DNA of 49,755 nt from an uncultured Clostridia bacterium (GCA_944376295.1 CALWCE010000013.1:1-49755), one strand, 5' to 3'; positions 41,060-49,755 are shown, counted from the stretch's first letter. Numbers and translations: made by a program. Notes: generated by a model from the letters alone, not told the origin.

Positions 41060-43516
41060 ATGAAAGAGAAGATGAAAAGAACGGGACTGTGTTTGGCTGC
41101 CCTGCTCATCGTGCTTTGCATGATGCTGGGCGCGTCTTTCGGCGCTCGGCCTGTTTCTGCGCGTGCGGACAGTTCCGAGATCAATGTGTCGCGGATCATG
41201 AACGTTGTCTATGACGATTCGGGCAGCATGCACAACAACGGCTCGCATTCCTGGTATCAGGCAAAGTATTCCATGGAGATCTTTTCCGCATTGATGCAGG
41301 AGAACGATCACATGAACATCTATTACATGAGCAGCTATGTGGGCGTTTCCGAAGAGGAGGTGGACCAGGTAGAGCCGCTCATCTCGATCGACGGGAATGA
41401 GACGCATAAGCAGCAGAATATTGCCGAGATCCATGACTGCGTGACCTATACGAGGACGACTCCGTTTTCTTCCATCGAGGGCGCTCTGGGCGATCTGGAA
41501 GAGGAAAGCGGATATACGGAAAAATGGCTGATCGTGATCACGGACGGCGACGAATTCGACGACAAGGAGCAGAGTTCCGATCTGGACGCGCTCTTTCAAG
41601 ATTGCGGACGGGAAGACATTCGCGTCGTCTACCTTGCCATCGGAGAAGACGCCATCGTTCCCTCCGGAACGGACGACGTCTCCGTCTATCAGGCGGATCC
41701 CGACCGTCAGGACGGCGGGAGCGAGATCCTTTCCCGTGTGACGGAGATCTGCCAAAAGATCTTCCAGCGCCCCTCTTACGAAGTCATCGTAAACGGAGAG
41801 ATCGAGCTCGATCTTCCCGTCAGCGAGCTCATCGTCTTCGCGCAGGGGAAGGAGGTCTCGGTCGGCAGGGTCGACGGTGCTTCCGTCAATACCGTGGCGG
41901 CTTCCATCACGCAAGACGATACGGACAAGGCGACGCTCAATCCCGATGCGGATGTGGAGATCTCGGAAATGTATGGCGAGATCGTCACCTTCCTGCCCGA
42001 ATCGGGGAATTATTTCAACGAGGGGAACTATCCTCTTGAGATCGACGCGGAAGAATATATCGTCTATTACAGGCCGTATCTTGAATTTGCCGTTGAATTT
42101 GAAGATCTTGACGGGAACGAATATACGGGATCGACGCTTCCTTCCGGCACCTATCGCGCAGATTGCTATCTCACCTATCCCGAAGGGCATGAAAAATACG
42201 GGGAGCGCGTGGATACGGCGGGGCTGGATGTCAGCTATTCCAAGAAGATCGTCAGAGACGGGAAGGAGACGGAGATCACGTCCGATATCTTTGAACTGGA
42301 AGAAGGGGATATCGAGCTCATATTCCGTGTAGATTATTTGAAATATGTTTCGGTCGAGAAGAAATTTTCCGTCTCGGTGCGCGATATGCAGTTCGCGTTC
42401 ACCTTCCCCTCAGCGCCCGAGTTCGATCTGACCAAACTCGAATCTTCCGGCGGGCTGGAGGTCTCTCTCACCAATAAGGGAGAACCGCTCACGGCGGAGG
42501 AGTGGGGCGGCATCAAGCTCTCCGTGGAGTCGGACGGCATTGATTTCCGCATCGAGAAAGGAGAAAACGGCATAGTAACGCTGTTCCCGCTCTATCTCGG
42601 GGGAGACCTGATGGCGACCGGGATCGGAGACATCGGTTTCTCGCTGGAAGCGATGCTGGACGGTTCCTTCGTGGCGGCGGGGAGCGGTTCGCTCACCATC
42701 GTCGACGACCGCAAGGACGCGGTGCTGGCGCTCACCTTCGATCAACAGGAGACGGGCTATTCCAACAAGAATTTCGCCAACGAATCGCCCGAGCGCACGT
42801 TCACGGTGACCATCAACGGGGAACCTCTGACTAGGGAACAGTACGATTCGCTCAGCTTTACGGTGGACGGCGACGGGTTTGTCCTGCCCGAAGTGGTGCT
42901 GGACGACTTCCGCGAGGGGCAGCCGACGACGGGCCGCGTGCAGTTCCTTCCGGGAACGGACGAGCTCAAAGACCTGGCGGGCGATCATGACTTTACGGTG
43001 GGCGTGGAAGGAAATTATCTCGGTCAGCCGCTGTCGGCAACGATATCGGACTCCATCGCCGTGGAAGACGCGCGTTCGGCATGGGAGATCTTCCTCGACC
43101 TGCTGCCGCTCATCATCACGATCCTCGTCATCATCTTCCTGATCCTCGCCTATGCGCCCATTATCAAGCACTATCTGCCCTGGCAGATCGTATATGAGTT
43201 TAGTACAAACGGTCGCGAAAAAAAATATTATCCATATAAGGAACCGAAACCGTGGCTGACTGTTTTGATCCCCTTCAGGTCGATGACCTATAAGATGAAA
43301 ATAGATAGGTCGGGATCGCGTGGAACCGGATCCAAAGCCCACATTACAATAAGAGCAGAAAGAGGCAGGGGACGAGCCAAATGTGTGAAGATCGATCAAG
43401 GATATTCCGTTCAAGGTCCGAATTGGGGCGGGAAGGGTCAATCGATCAGCTTGGGCTCAACACCCATCTATCGGGCGGACGGCTCGCAATGCGGTAGATT
43501 TGTCAAGTTTAAATAA
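41060..43516 (+). CDS. Secreted and membrane-anchored VWA domain protein
   Basis: 818 residues. The signal peptide (1-34) ends near GARPVSARA. A von Willebrand A domain follows (about 42-240) with a complete MIDAS: VVYDDSGSMHNN (DxSxS at 52-56), the threonine region and LIVITDGDEFDD. Then come several beta-sandwich domains of about 100 residues (about 240-660), one transmembrane helix (about 680-702, LIITILVIIFLILAYAPI), and a basic cytoplasmic tail of about 110 residues rich in Lys/Arg/Gly. VWA domains bind partners through a divalent cation. AGAGGAAAG precedes ATG 41060. The tail-coding DNA (43190-43515) is more AT-rich than the rest. It is immediately ahead of the tubulin-like gene, so the tail may recruit that filament. 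Confidence 0.82.
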   Translation: MKEKMKRTGLCLAALLIVLCMMLGASFGARPVSARADSSEINVSRIMNVVYDDSGSMHNNGSHSWYQAKYSMEIFSALMQENDHMNIYYMSSYVGVSEEEVDQVEPLISIDGNETHKQQNIAEIHDCVTYTRTTPFSSIEGALGDLEEESGYTEKWLIVITDGDEFDDKEQSSDLDALFQDCGREDIRVVYLAIGEDAIVPSGTDDVSVYQADPDRQDGGSEILSRVTEICQKIFQRPSYEVIVNGEIELDLPVSELIVFAQGKEVSVGRVDGASVNTVAASITQDDTDKATLNPDADVEISEMYGEIVTFLPESGNYFNEGNYPLEIDAEEYIVYYRPYLEFAVEFEDLDGNEYTGSTLPSGTYRADCYLTYPEGHEKYGERVDTAGLDVSYSKKIVRDGKETEITSDIFELEEGDIELIFRVDYLKYVSVEKKFSVSVRDMQFAFTFPSAPEFDLTKLESSGGLEVSLTNKGEPLTAEEWGGIKLSVESDGIDFRIEKGENGIVTLFPLYLGGDLMATGIGDIGFSLEAMLDGSFVAAGSGSLTIVDDRKDAVLALTFDQQETGYSNKNFANESPERTFTVTINGEPLTREQYDSLSFTVDGDGFVLPEVVLDDFREGQPTTGRVQFLPGTDELKDLAGDHDFTVGVEGNYLGQPLSATISDSIAVEDARSAWEIFLDLLPLIITILVIIFLILAYAPIIKHYLPWQIVYEFSTNGREKKYYPYKEPKPWLTVLIPFRSMTYKMKIDRSGSRGTGSKAHITIRAERGRGRAKCVKIDQGYSVQGPNWGGKGQSISLGSTPIYRADGSQCGRFVKFK

Positions 43517-43558
43517 TAACTATTAAAAAACTTAAATTCAAATACAGGAGAAAAAATT

Positions 43559-46500
43559 ATGGTAAGACAAGAACTCAAAGCAAAGCTGCCCCTGACGCTC
43601 TTTGTGGGTCTCGGCGGGACGGGATGCGACATCATCCGCCGCATCAGCGAAATGACGAACAGCGATCAGCGTCAGTTCATCCGCTTCGTGGCTTTCGATA
43701 CGGACGCCAACGAATTGCGCGAGCTGCGCCATGCGGTCAGCGGGCTCTTTTCCGTGCAGACCTCCCAGCGCATGACGGTGGGGCAGGCGCTCGATACCAA
43801 TCCCGTGGCGATGAACGAGTGGTTCCCCAAGAATCCTCAGCTCTACAATAAGCCGCTGACGGAAGGCGCAGGTCAGATCCGCGCGATCTCCCGCCTTGCC
43901 TTCGATTCCTGCGTGCGCGAAGGGCGCATCAGCGGGCTGCATCAGGCGATCGACGAGCTGCAGCGGCTCAATTCGGATGACATCGAGCAGGCGATGCGCG
44001 TCGTCATCGTCACGACGCTGGTCGGCGGTACCGGGTCGGGGATCCTGCTGCCCGTCTCCATGTATATCCGCAACTATCTCGAGACGCACTGCGGCAAGAA
44101 GCCCATCATCCGCGGTTTCTGCCTGCTCCCCGACGTCTTTTTCAAGGATCCGAGCAAGTCGGAGCAGGAGAAAGAGGATCTGAAAGCCAACGCTTACGCG
44201 ACGCTGCGTGAGCTCAACGCCTTCATCATGCGCGCCGATGCGGGAAAAGATTCCGATCTGTCCCGCCGCTATTCCTTCAAGCTCCCCCGCGAGGGCACGG
44301 GCACCGAGTTCGAGACGCTGAATGAAAAGCCGGTGGACTTCTGTTTCCTCTTCGACGGGCAGAATTTCGACGGCGACGGCCTTGCCAACCTCACGCAGTA
44401 CAAGGACCATGCCGCGTCGTGCATCTATGCTTCCTCCGTCAGCATCCTCAACAAGCGGCTCAACTCTTCCGAGGACAATACCATTCTGCAGCGCTGTGCC
44501 GAGGAAGGCCGCAACTGCTACTGCGGCATCGGTTCCGCCAAGCTCGTTTTCCCCTATCATGACGTCCGCGACTATGTGAGCTATAAGTGGATGGAGCGGG
44601 CAATGGGGGAGAACTGGCTGAAGTATGACAGGGCGATCAGAGCGGAGAACCGCAAGCAGGAGGCAAAAGGCGAGTTCAAGGCGGTCAATGATGACCGAAA
44701 GAAGTATATCGAAAAAGTGGACGAGGGAGCCGCCAATGGCAATGACTTCAGTGCCGCCATCCTCAGCGAATGCGTTATAGCTTCTTCAACGGATCCTTCA
44801 ATTAAGCTGAATAAGTGGGAGGAGTATCTCAATGCGCTGATCGAGTATGTCGGCAATCGTGCAAAAGATTTTGAAAACAGAGCTCCCGGATTTGGCGCGA
44901 TGTCCGGTGCGGAGATCCGAAGCATGATCAAAGAAGATGTGCAGAGTAACATTGATGATTTTGATTTCAGCGAGGCATTAAAAGACTTAAGAAAGGTCAA
45001 TGAGGAAATAAAGATTTATTCCGATGCGGCGATAAGGGCGGCAAAGGAGAATGCTAAAGCTGTTGCTTCCGAGCTCTTCAGCTGCGACTATCTTGATCCG
45101 AAAGATGACAAGAAGGAGCATATCTCCTACTGGCTGACGGTCGACAAAGTCCCGATGCATCCCAATTCGATCAGATATTTCCTCTATCGGCTCTATAATG
45201 TTTTGGATGATGCATCCCGGAAACTGAAGACGGGAGGTGTGGGTACACTGAAATCGGAAAAGTCGTTGAAGGATGCCATTGCCAACGTATTTGGCGATCA
45301 ATCGCATAAACAAGGGGAGGGGAAAAAGCCTTATATTGAAAAGATGGCAGAGGAAGCCAGCCATGGCTCAAAGAGAACTCGTGCCGAAAAGTTAAACCAA
45401 GCTGTTAACACATACGATCAATGTCTTGAGAATATTCAGAGTTATTATGCTACTGTTTTGATGGAAGAGGTTTTGGAGAGGGCAAAACCTTTCGTCGATG
45501 AGGTCGGAAAGGCGTATGAAAGATTCTTTGAAGATCTCGAGGCGTTGATCCGCGGTTTCGCAAGACAGGAGCACAGGATCGAGACGGCGTACGAGACGGG
45601 GATCAATTCGCCTTCGGCGGGCTCTCCCACGCAGTACGTCTGCGCGACCAAGGAATGCCTGAAGTCTTTTGTGGACGCGTGCGGCGGCAGCATCAATTCT
45701 TTCTCCTTGACGGATGATTTCCGCCGCAAGCTCTTTGACGGCTACGATAAAAACATAGAGGATAAGACCGTCAAACCGTGCGGGATCTTTAATGCCGTTG
45801 CCGTTCCCGATAAAGAGCGCACGACCAAGCTGCAGAATCTCGTCAGCATCGACGTGCTCGACTTCTGGCGCAATAAGCTGGAGAGCGATTACGGTTCCCG
45901 TATCAAACTCGATATCATCGACGCGCTCTTCAAGGAAGCGGAGGTGGTAGGCGGCGCCATCGAATTTGCCGATCAGATGGCATATATCGAAAGGAAGAAG
46001 AACGAGATGTTCAAGCTCGCCGCTCCCTTCATCGACAAGCCGAGAGGCATCGAACCGCGCATCATCCAGGCGGTCGGGATCAGCAAGAAGGTCGTGGAAG
46101 CCGATTCCGTCGACGATGCGGAGACGCTCGGCAAGATGCGCGTTCTGAGCGAAGTGTTCCCCGAAAAGGACATCGATCCGTTTATCGATGAATTCCAGCT
46201 CGTCTGTCTCAAAGCGGTGTATAACCTCAAGCTCACCGATCTTCCCAAGTTTGCTGCCGCCAGCGAGAACCCCAACAATCCTTCGCCCGACGGCTCTTAC
46301 TGCCGCGCCTACAAGCTGCGCATCGATCAGATCCTGCCCAATTCGGAAAAGACGCTGCGTCTGACGCCGCACATCGACAAGAATTGGCATTACCTCGGCG
46401 TTTTGCCGGAACTTGACGACAAGACGGAGGAAAAGGATCTCTTAGAGGCGCATATGGCGTTCTTCGCAAGCTTTGCCGAGGGCTGGATCAATCTCGACAA

Positions 46501-47287
46501 CGGCGGGAAGTATTACTTTACCAAGGAAGACGGCGGGCGCATGAGCGACGATATCGTAGTCCGCGACGGTCGCTGCAACCGCCTTTGCGAGGTCTTCGAG
46601 GCAATGCGCATGAGCCGTCCGCTGACGCGCGATCTTCTCAACCGCTTCAGGAGCGAATTCGAAAGAGAACAGAACGGCGGCGGCGCTTCGGGCAGAGATT
46701 ATACGCAGAGCAACGTCTATCAGGCGATGGAGAAATATCTTACTTCGAATATCTGCTGGCCTGCCGGCGCCAAGAAGGCATTGCGCGAAAAGGGCATCGA
46801 GTCCAACGGGTTCAAGATCAGTATCTTTGAGCTGCCGATCCTCTTCAAGATCACGATGGGGGACAGCACGTTCAAGAACGAGACCGCCACGAAAATGATG
46901 ACTAACTTCATTTTCATCATCCGCCGCTATCTTGCAGGGTTCTATGGCGGAAGCCAAGCCAAGCTCGACGAGTACTATTTTGCCTGGATCAAAGAACAGG
47001 CGGAGCGCATGATGGAAAACCTCGCCGATTACTATGACTTCGGGAAAACAGACCCGAAGACCATCATGCGCGATCCTTTTGACGATGAGCTCGTGATCGA
47101 TATGATCGGCATGCTGCAGAAGAAAACGGTCAGCCTCACGCAGCCCGACAATGCCTATGCCGAGGCGACTCCCGAGCAGATCGAGTTCTCCGAAAGCATC
47201 ATGACAATGTTTGAAAAAAACAAGGAGAGGTACGAAAAGCGCAGAAAGGAGTTCGAGGGTCCGAAAAAGGAGACGGAAACCAATTAA
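43559..47287 (+). CDS. Tubulin/FtsZ-like GTPase (Tubulin_2 / FtsZl type), 1242 residues
   Basis: The N-terminal FVGLGGTGCDIIRRI (about 16-30) and the tubulin signature loop LVGGTGSGILLPVS (about 154-167) bind the GTP phosphates. VAFDTDANELREL, near residue 46, matches the nucleotide-contact strand. This is the bacterial tubulin-like family found next to VWA proteins, proposed to remodel membranes. The protein is far longer than FtsZ: about 300 residues of GTPase core, then helical and coiled-coil regions to the end. AGGAGAAAAA precedes ATG 43559. From about 44700 to 45520 the DNA is clearly more AT-rich and uses different codons than on either side, suggesting a replaced internal segment. It probably forms filaments linked to the VWA protein tail. 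Confidence 0.82.
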   Translation: MVRQELKAKLPLTLFVGLGGTGCDIIRRISEMTNSDQRQFIRFVAFDTDANELRELRHAVSGLFSVQTSQRMTVGQALDTNPVAMNEWFPKNPQLYNKPLTEGAGQIRAISRLAFDSCVREGRISGLHQAIDELQRLNSDDIEQAMRVVIVTTLVGGTGSGILLPVSMYIRNYLETHCGKKPIIRGFCLLPDVFFKDPSKSEQEKEDLKANAYATLRELNAFIMRADAGKDSDLSRRYSFKLPREGTGTEFETLNEKPVDFCFLFDGQNFDGDGLANLTQYKDHAASCIYASSVSILNKRLNSSEDNTILQRCAEEGRNCYCGIGSAKLVFPYHDVRDYVSYKWMERAMGENWLKYDRAIRAENRKQEAKGEFKAVNDDRKKYIEKVDEGAANGNDFSAAILSECVIASSTDPSIKLNKWEEYLNALIEYVGNRAKDFENRAPGFGAMSGAEIRSMIKEDVQSNIDDFDFSEALKDLRKVNEEIKIYSDAAIRAAKENAKAVASELFSCDYLDPKDDKKEHISYWLTVDKVPMHPNSIRYFLYRLYNVLDDASRKLKTGGVGTLKSEKSLKDAIANVFGDQSHKQGEGKKPYIEKMAEEASHGSKRTRAEKLNQAVNTYDQCLENIQSYYATVLMEEVLERAKPFVDEVGKAYERFFEDLEALIRGFARQEHRIETAYETGINSPSAGSPTQYVCATKECLKSFVDACGGSINSFSLTDDFRRKLFDGYDKNIEDKTVKPCGIFNAVAVPDKERTTKLQNLVSIDVLDFWRNKLESDYGSRIKLDIIDALFKEAEVVGGAIEFADQMAYIERKKNEMFKLAAPFIDKPRGIEPRIIQAVGISKKVVEADSVDDAETLGKMRVLSEVFPEKDIDPFIDEFQLVCLKAVYNLKLTDLPKFAAASENPNNPSPDGSYCRAYKLRIDQILPNSEKTLRLTPHIDKNWHYLGVLPELDDKTEEKDLLEAHMAFFASFAEGWINLDNGGKYYFTKEDGGRMSDDIVVRDGRCNRLCEVFEAMRMSRPLTRDLLNRFRSEFEREQNGGGASGRDYTQSNVYQAMEKYLTSNICWPAGAKKALREKGIESNGFKISIFELPILFKITMGDSTFKNETATKMMTNFIFIIRRYLAGFYGGSQAKLDEYYFAWIKEQAERMMENLADYYDFGKTDPKTIMRDPFDDELVIDMIGMLQKKTVSLTQPDNAYAEATPEQIEFSESIMTMFEKNKERYEKRRKEFEGPKKETETN

Positions 47288-47393
47288 AACGGCTCAGGCA
47301 AACTGCGGTTGCTCAAGTATGGAGCTGAGAGCGGCTTTCGACCCGTCGGAGAGAAGGCATTTTCGGCAGTGACCGTCCTGCAAGTATAACATC

Positions 47394-47441
47394 AAAGGAG
47401 AGTACCGGGCGCAGCGGTTCTCTGCGCCCGGGAAACATTGT
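47394..47441 (+). promoter_or_regulatory. Hairpin between ribosome binding site and start codon of the last gene
   Basis: AAAGGAG (47394-47399-47400) is 42 nt from ATG 47442. Between them, CCGGGCGCAG (47405-47414) pairs perfectly with CTGCGCCCGG (47422-47431). Folding would bring the site to about 15 nt from the ATG. The gap 47288-47393 holds no gene; only weak hairpins (GCTCAG/CTGAGAGC) are seen there. Confidence 0.5.
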
Positions 47442-49755
47442 ATGAGATCGGTCTTGATCATAGCGAAATCGCTCGTCGAGCGATATAAAAAATTCGAAAA
47501 ATTTTTTATTGATTTACAAACAGAAGCGTGGAATGACGGGATCGGCGTCTGTATTTGGGATAATACGATCGACCCTATCGAGGAGAAGGACGGCACGCTG
47601 TCCGGTTGGCTCGAAAAAAGTGTCCCCGGGCTCTACGAAAAAGCAGGGAAATCGGAGTACTGGAACGCCTATATCCTGAACGATATTTTCAATTCTTACA
47701 AAAAGATCGGAGAAGACCTGCAGAATAAGACGCAATATTCCGTCAATCCTTATGAACTTTCCCCCTGTGTGAAAGCGGACGAAGAATTCGATCCGGAACG
47801 GGCAAGGGAGCGGTTTGAGAAGAATCAGCTCCTCAATCTCGTCTGGATGCTGGGCGGGCGGGACGTGGAAGAGAGCACGACGTTCGACCGGGAGGCTGCC
47901 GGCGGGAACGCCGTGAATGACTACGTCACAAAATACGCCATTCATGTCCGGCGTCCCGTGCGCATCTATCTCATCACGCCGCGCATTTATGAAGGGCTTG
48001 AGGTCAGAGAAGATCGCCTTGCCCGTATCGTCAAGGAGAAATGCATCGATAATCTTTCGAAACTGAGAGAGAGTACGGATGAGAATTCTGACGGGTCGGA
48101 TCGGAAGGAGCCCGAGGAGGAAAGGGGATCCGCTACAGCGACGGGTCCCGAAGAAAACGGAGGCAAGGCAGGTCGGGAGGAGTTGGTGCGGCTGGCAAAG
48201 CTTGCCCGCCGGCACGACATCGAGAGCCAGCTCCGCTATTCCACCTTCCCCGGCAGGTTCCAGTATCCTCAGACATGCCGTTTCTTTGTCTTCGATCTTC
48301 CGCTCGAAGAAAACATCGTGTTTGATAACAGCTGGCTGTCCTGTCTTTTGGCGGTCTATACCATGATGCTCAACCGATGGGACAACGGACAGATCGTTCC
48401 GCTCCAGCTCTATCGGCTGAAGATCACGATCTCCAAAGAGCTGCTGAAGGAATTTCTCGAGCGTTACAACGCCAGCCTGGACGCACAGATGCGTTTGGTG
48501 GACCGTAAGATCAACGAGCTCGAGGCGAAGATCCGCGCCGCGATGGCGGATGCGGAGTCCCGCTCTCATCAGGAGAAACAAAAGGTCAACGTGGGATTCC
48601 CCAATGCGGAAACGGATGCGTTTTATCAGCACTCATCCTTCATCGGGATCGTCAAAGAGCTTCCGGAATACGACGAGGCTGTTTGGTCGGAACACAATCA
48701 AAGGGTGCGTAAAGCGACGATCGCTCTTTTTAAATCCATCCGCCGATGCAAAGACATGGCGGTGAGCGGCATGAAGCGCGACTTTGCGGAGGCGATCCCC
48801 GAACTTGCTTCGAAAAACGTTTCCAAGTACGATGTGGATGAGATCCGCGGCATCATGGATGAAGAAGAGCTCGGGATGGTGCGGAGAAATCTCAGTTACG
48901 AGGGATCGCGCCGCCAGTTTGACGAAAGTGTTGCGGAAGCCGAGAAGAAGGTGTCGGAGCGCCTGAAAGAACGCATCAAAAAGCGTGCTGCGATCCTGTC
49001 TGTCTGCGCTGCCATGCTTCTCTTTCTGGTGGGATTTATCCCCTTCGTCTTTCAATCTTCCGGGCTTTTGAGCGTACCTCTCGCGATCGTTGTTACGGTG
49101 GTGTCGACTTTGCTCGTGGGTGCGTCCGGGATCGCCGTGCTGCTGTGGCGGCGCAAGAGGATGCGCAGGATCGTAGAAGAATACAATCATGCCGTCAGCA
49201 ATTGCGTGCAGAGGCTTCGCGACGCCGCCGAAGAACAAGGGGATTATCTGAGCGACGTACTGGATTATATGAAGAAGTATCAGCTCGTCCATGGCGTCAA
49301 GAGAGATCCCGGATACCAGACCGAACTCGGTTACAGCAAGTTCCAAAGACGCATGCTGGACGAGATGGCTGCGCAGTGCAGGAAACTGGCTGAAATGAAT
49401 CACTTCGATCTGGACGAGACGGGTCTTTTTGACTGCGGCATGGTGCACCCGGATGAGATCAAGTACGGGGAGCCGCTCAAGGTCCATAACGACGCGATCT
49501 TCGGCGAAGGCGCATTCAACGCCGAACAGAATACGATCCGGATCCCGTTTGAATTTGTGGACGAGATCTCTCTGCGCGTTCTTCCCGTCTATCAGCTGAG
49601 CCCGTCGGAGTGTCCGAACAAGACGGGAGAGACGGCAAAGAGCCCGGACAAGACGGGAGAGACGGCAAAGGACACGGGCAAGACGGGAGAGACGGCAAAG
49701 GACACGGGCAAGACGGGAGAGACGGCAAAGGACACGGGCAAGACGGGAGAGACGG
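47442..49755 (+). CDS. Two-TM coiled-coil protein of the tubulin-like operon (3' end outside window)
   Basis: 771 codons are in the window; the frame is open to the right edge. I do not recognise the family. Residues 1-340 look globular and cytosolic (GIGVCIWDNTIDP; VRIYLITPRIYEGLEV), with a charged linker at about 208-240. Residues 340-510 are helical or coiled coil (LVDRKINELEAKIRAAMADAE). Two adjacent membrane helices lie at about 514-535 and 540-562 (LSVCAAMLLFLVGFIPFVF; SVPLAIVVTVVSTLLVG) followed by RRKRMRR. A C-terminal cytosolic domain ends in KTGETAKDTG decapeptide repeats. ATG 47442 is the only ATG that fits the frame (stop at 47370). It is likely a membrane adaptor for the VWA/tubulin module. 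Confidence 0.72.
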   Translation, partial: MRSVLIIAKSLVERYKKFEKFFIDLQTEAWNDGIGVCIWDNTIDPIEEKDGTLSGWLEKSVPGLYEKAGKSEYWNAYILNDIFNSYKKIGEDLQNKTQYSVNPYELSPCVKADEEFDPERARERFEKNQLLNLVWMLGGRDVEESTTFDREAAGGNAVNDYVTKYAIHVRRPVRIYLITPRIYEGLEVREDRLARIVKEKCIDNLSKLRESTDENSDGSDRKEPEEERGSATATGPEENGGKAGREELVRLAKLARRHDIESQLRYSTFPGRFQYPQTCRFFVFDLPLEENIVFDNSWLSCLLAVYTMMLNRWDNGQIVPLQLYRLKITISKELLKEFLERYNASLDAQMRLVDRKINELEAKIRAAMADAESRSHQEKQKVNVGFPNAETDAFYQHSSFIGIVKELPEYDEAVWSEHNQRVRKATIALFKSIRRCKDMAVSGMKRDFAEAIPELASKNVSKYDVDEIRGIMDEEELGMVRRNLSYEGSRRQFDESVAEAEKKVSERLKERIKKRAAILSVCAAMLLFLVGFIPFVFQSSGLLSVPLAIVVTVVSTLLVGASGIAVLLWRRKRMRRIVEEYNHAVSNCVQRLRDAAEEQGDYLSDVLDYMKKYQLVHGVKRDPGYQTELGYSKFQRRMLDEMAAQCRKLAEMNHFDLDETGLFDCGMVHPDEIKYGEPLKVHNDAIFGEGAFNAEQNTIRIPFEFVDEISLRVLPVYQLSPSECPNKTGETAKSPDKTGETAKDTGKTGETAKDTGKTGETAKDTGKTGET
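49620..49755 (+). repeat. 30-bp perfect tandem repeat running off the right edge
   Basis: Units starting AAGACGGGAGAGACGGCAAA recur at 49620, 49650, 49680, 49710 and 49740 (partial); the first differs slightly. They encode KTGETAKDTG. The unit is a multiple of 3, so copy number can change without a frameshift. Confidence 0.95.

Noticed and set aside
49516..49728. Minus-strand frame with Pro-Ser-Leu repeats
   Set aside because: It is the reverse reading of the 30-bp tandem repeat that continues the plus-strand gene.
49620..49755. Possible CRISPR array
   Set aside because: Units are directly adjacent with no spacers, in frame with the coding sequence; it is a coding tandem repeat.

Overview
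The window looks like chromosomal DNA of a GC-rich, Gram-positive (monoderm) member of the Clostridia, probably from the gut. This rests on strong AGGAGG-type ribosome binding sites, sigA-type promoters (TTGACA-17-TATAAT), a SipW/TasA-style surface fibre locus, lipobox lipoproteins, a permuted GH3 beta-glucosidase like those of rumen and gut clostridia, and several dispersed palindromic repeats. The species cannot be named from the sequence; a Christensenellales-like lineage is only a guess. No transposase, CRISPR array or rRNA was seen. One tRNA-Ser(CGA) is present.

Layout. 1-1.4 kb: a MATE efflux gene (running off the left edge) behind a leader with an early terminator. 1.6-3.4 kb: a two-gene operon of a GNAT acetyltransferase and a TIR-GNAT fusion. 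3.5-5.0 kb: a structured leader RNA, a BspA-like leucine-rich lipoprotein gene broken by an in-frame TAG, and a cluster of repeats. 5.1-15.4 kb: mostly metabolic genes (HAD phosphatase, Gfo/Idh/MocA oxidoreductase, NAD-dependent epimerase, M18 aminopeptidase, AAA/DUF4143 ATPase, permuted GH3, SIMPL protein, GH13). 15.6-24.4 kb: a surface-fibre operon with two SipW-type signal peptidases (the first apparently catalytically dead), two TasA/camelysin-like proteins, a membrane-anchored protein and a 1269-residue parallel beta-helix protein; its promoter carries a G10 tract between -35 and -10. 24.4-33.3 kb: tRNA-Ser, a MerR/DUF4097 divergent pair, a TetR/iron-alcohol dehydrogenase operon, a stand-alone RyR-domain protein, an HtrA-like lipoprotein protease, a second copy of the structured leader RNA in front of a zinc-ribbon membrane protein, and pnuC with an attenuator-like leader.

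33.4-49.8 kb: one long co-directional gene set behind a single clear promoter: TIR-methyltransferase, GNAT, TIR-STAND-HD ATPase, a membrane protein with Rossmann (TrkA-N-like) and RyR-like parts, a secreted and membrane-anchored VWA protein, a 1242-residue tubulin/FtsZ-like GTPase, and a two-TM coiled-coil protein that runs off the right edge in a 30-bp tandem repeat. This is the best candidate for an undescribed system. TIR domains (NAD+ cleavage or nucleotide signalling), an HD nucleotide hydrolase, a RyR-bearing channel-like protein and a VWA/tubulin membrane module together suggest a signalling-gated membrane conflict or defence apparatus. The small GNAT plus TIR-GNAT operon at 1.7-3.3 kb looks like a related satellite.

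The second notable discovery is a pair of leader RNAs (3514-3658 and 30989-31173). Their outer stems differ completely in sequence but are both perfectly or nearly perfectly paired. They share a 13-nt loop motif, a complementary downstream pseudoknot strand, and a terminal hairpin plus U-run. In both, the predicted transcription start is exactly the first base of the outer stem.
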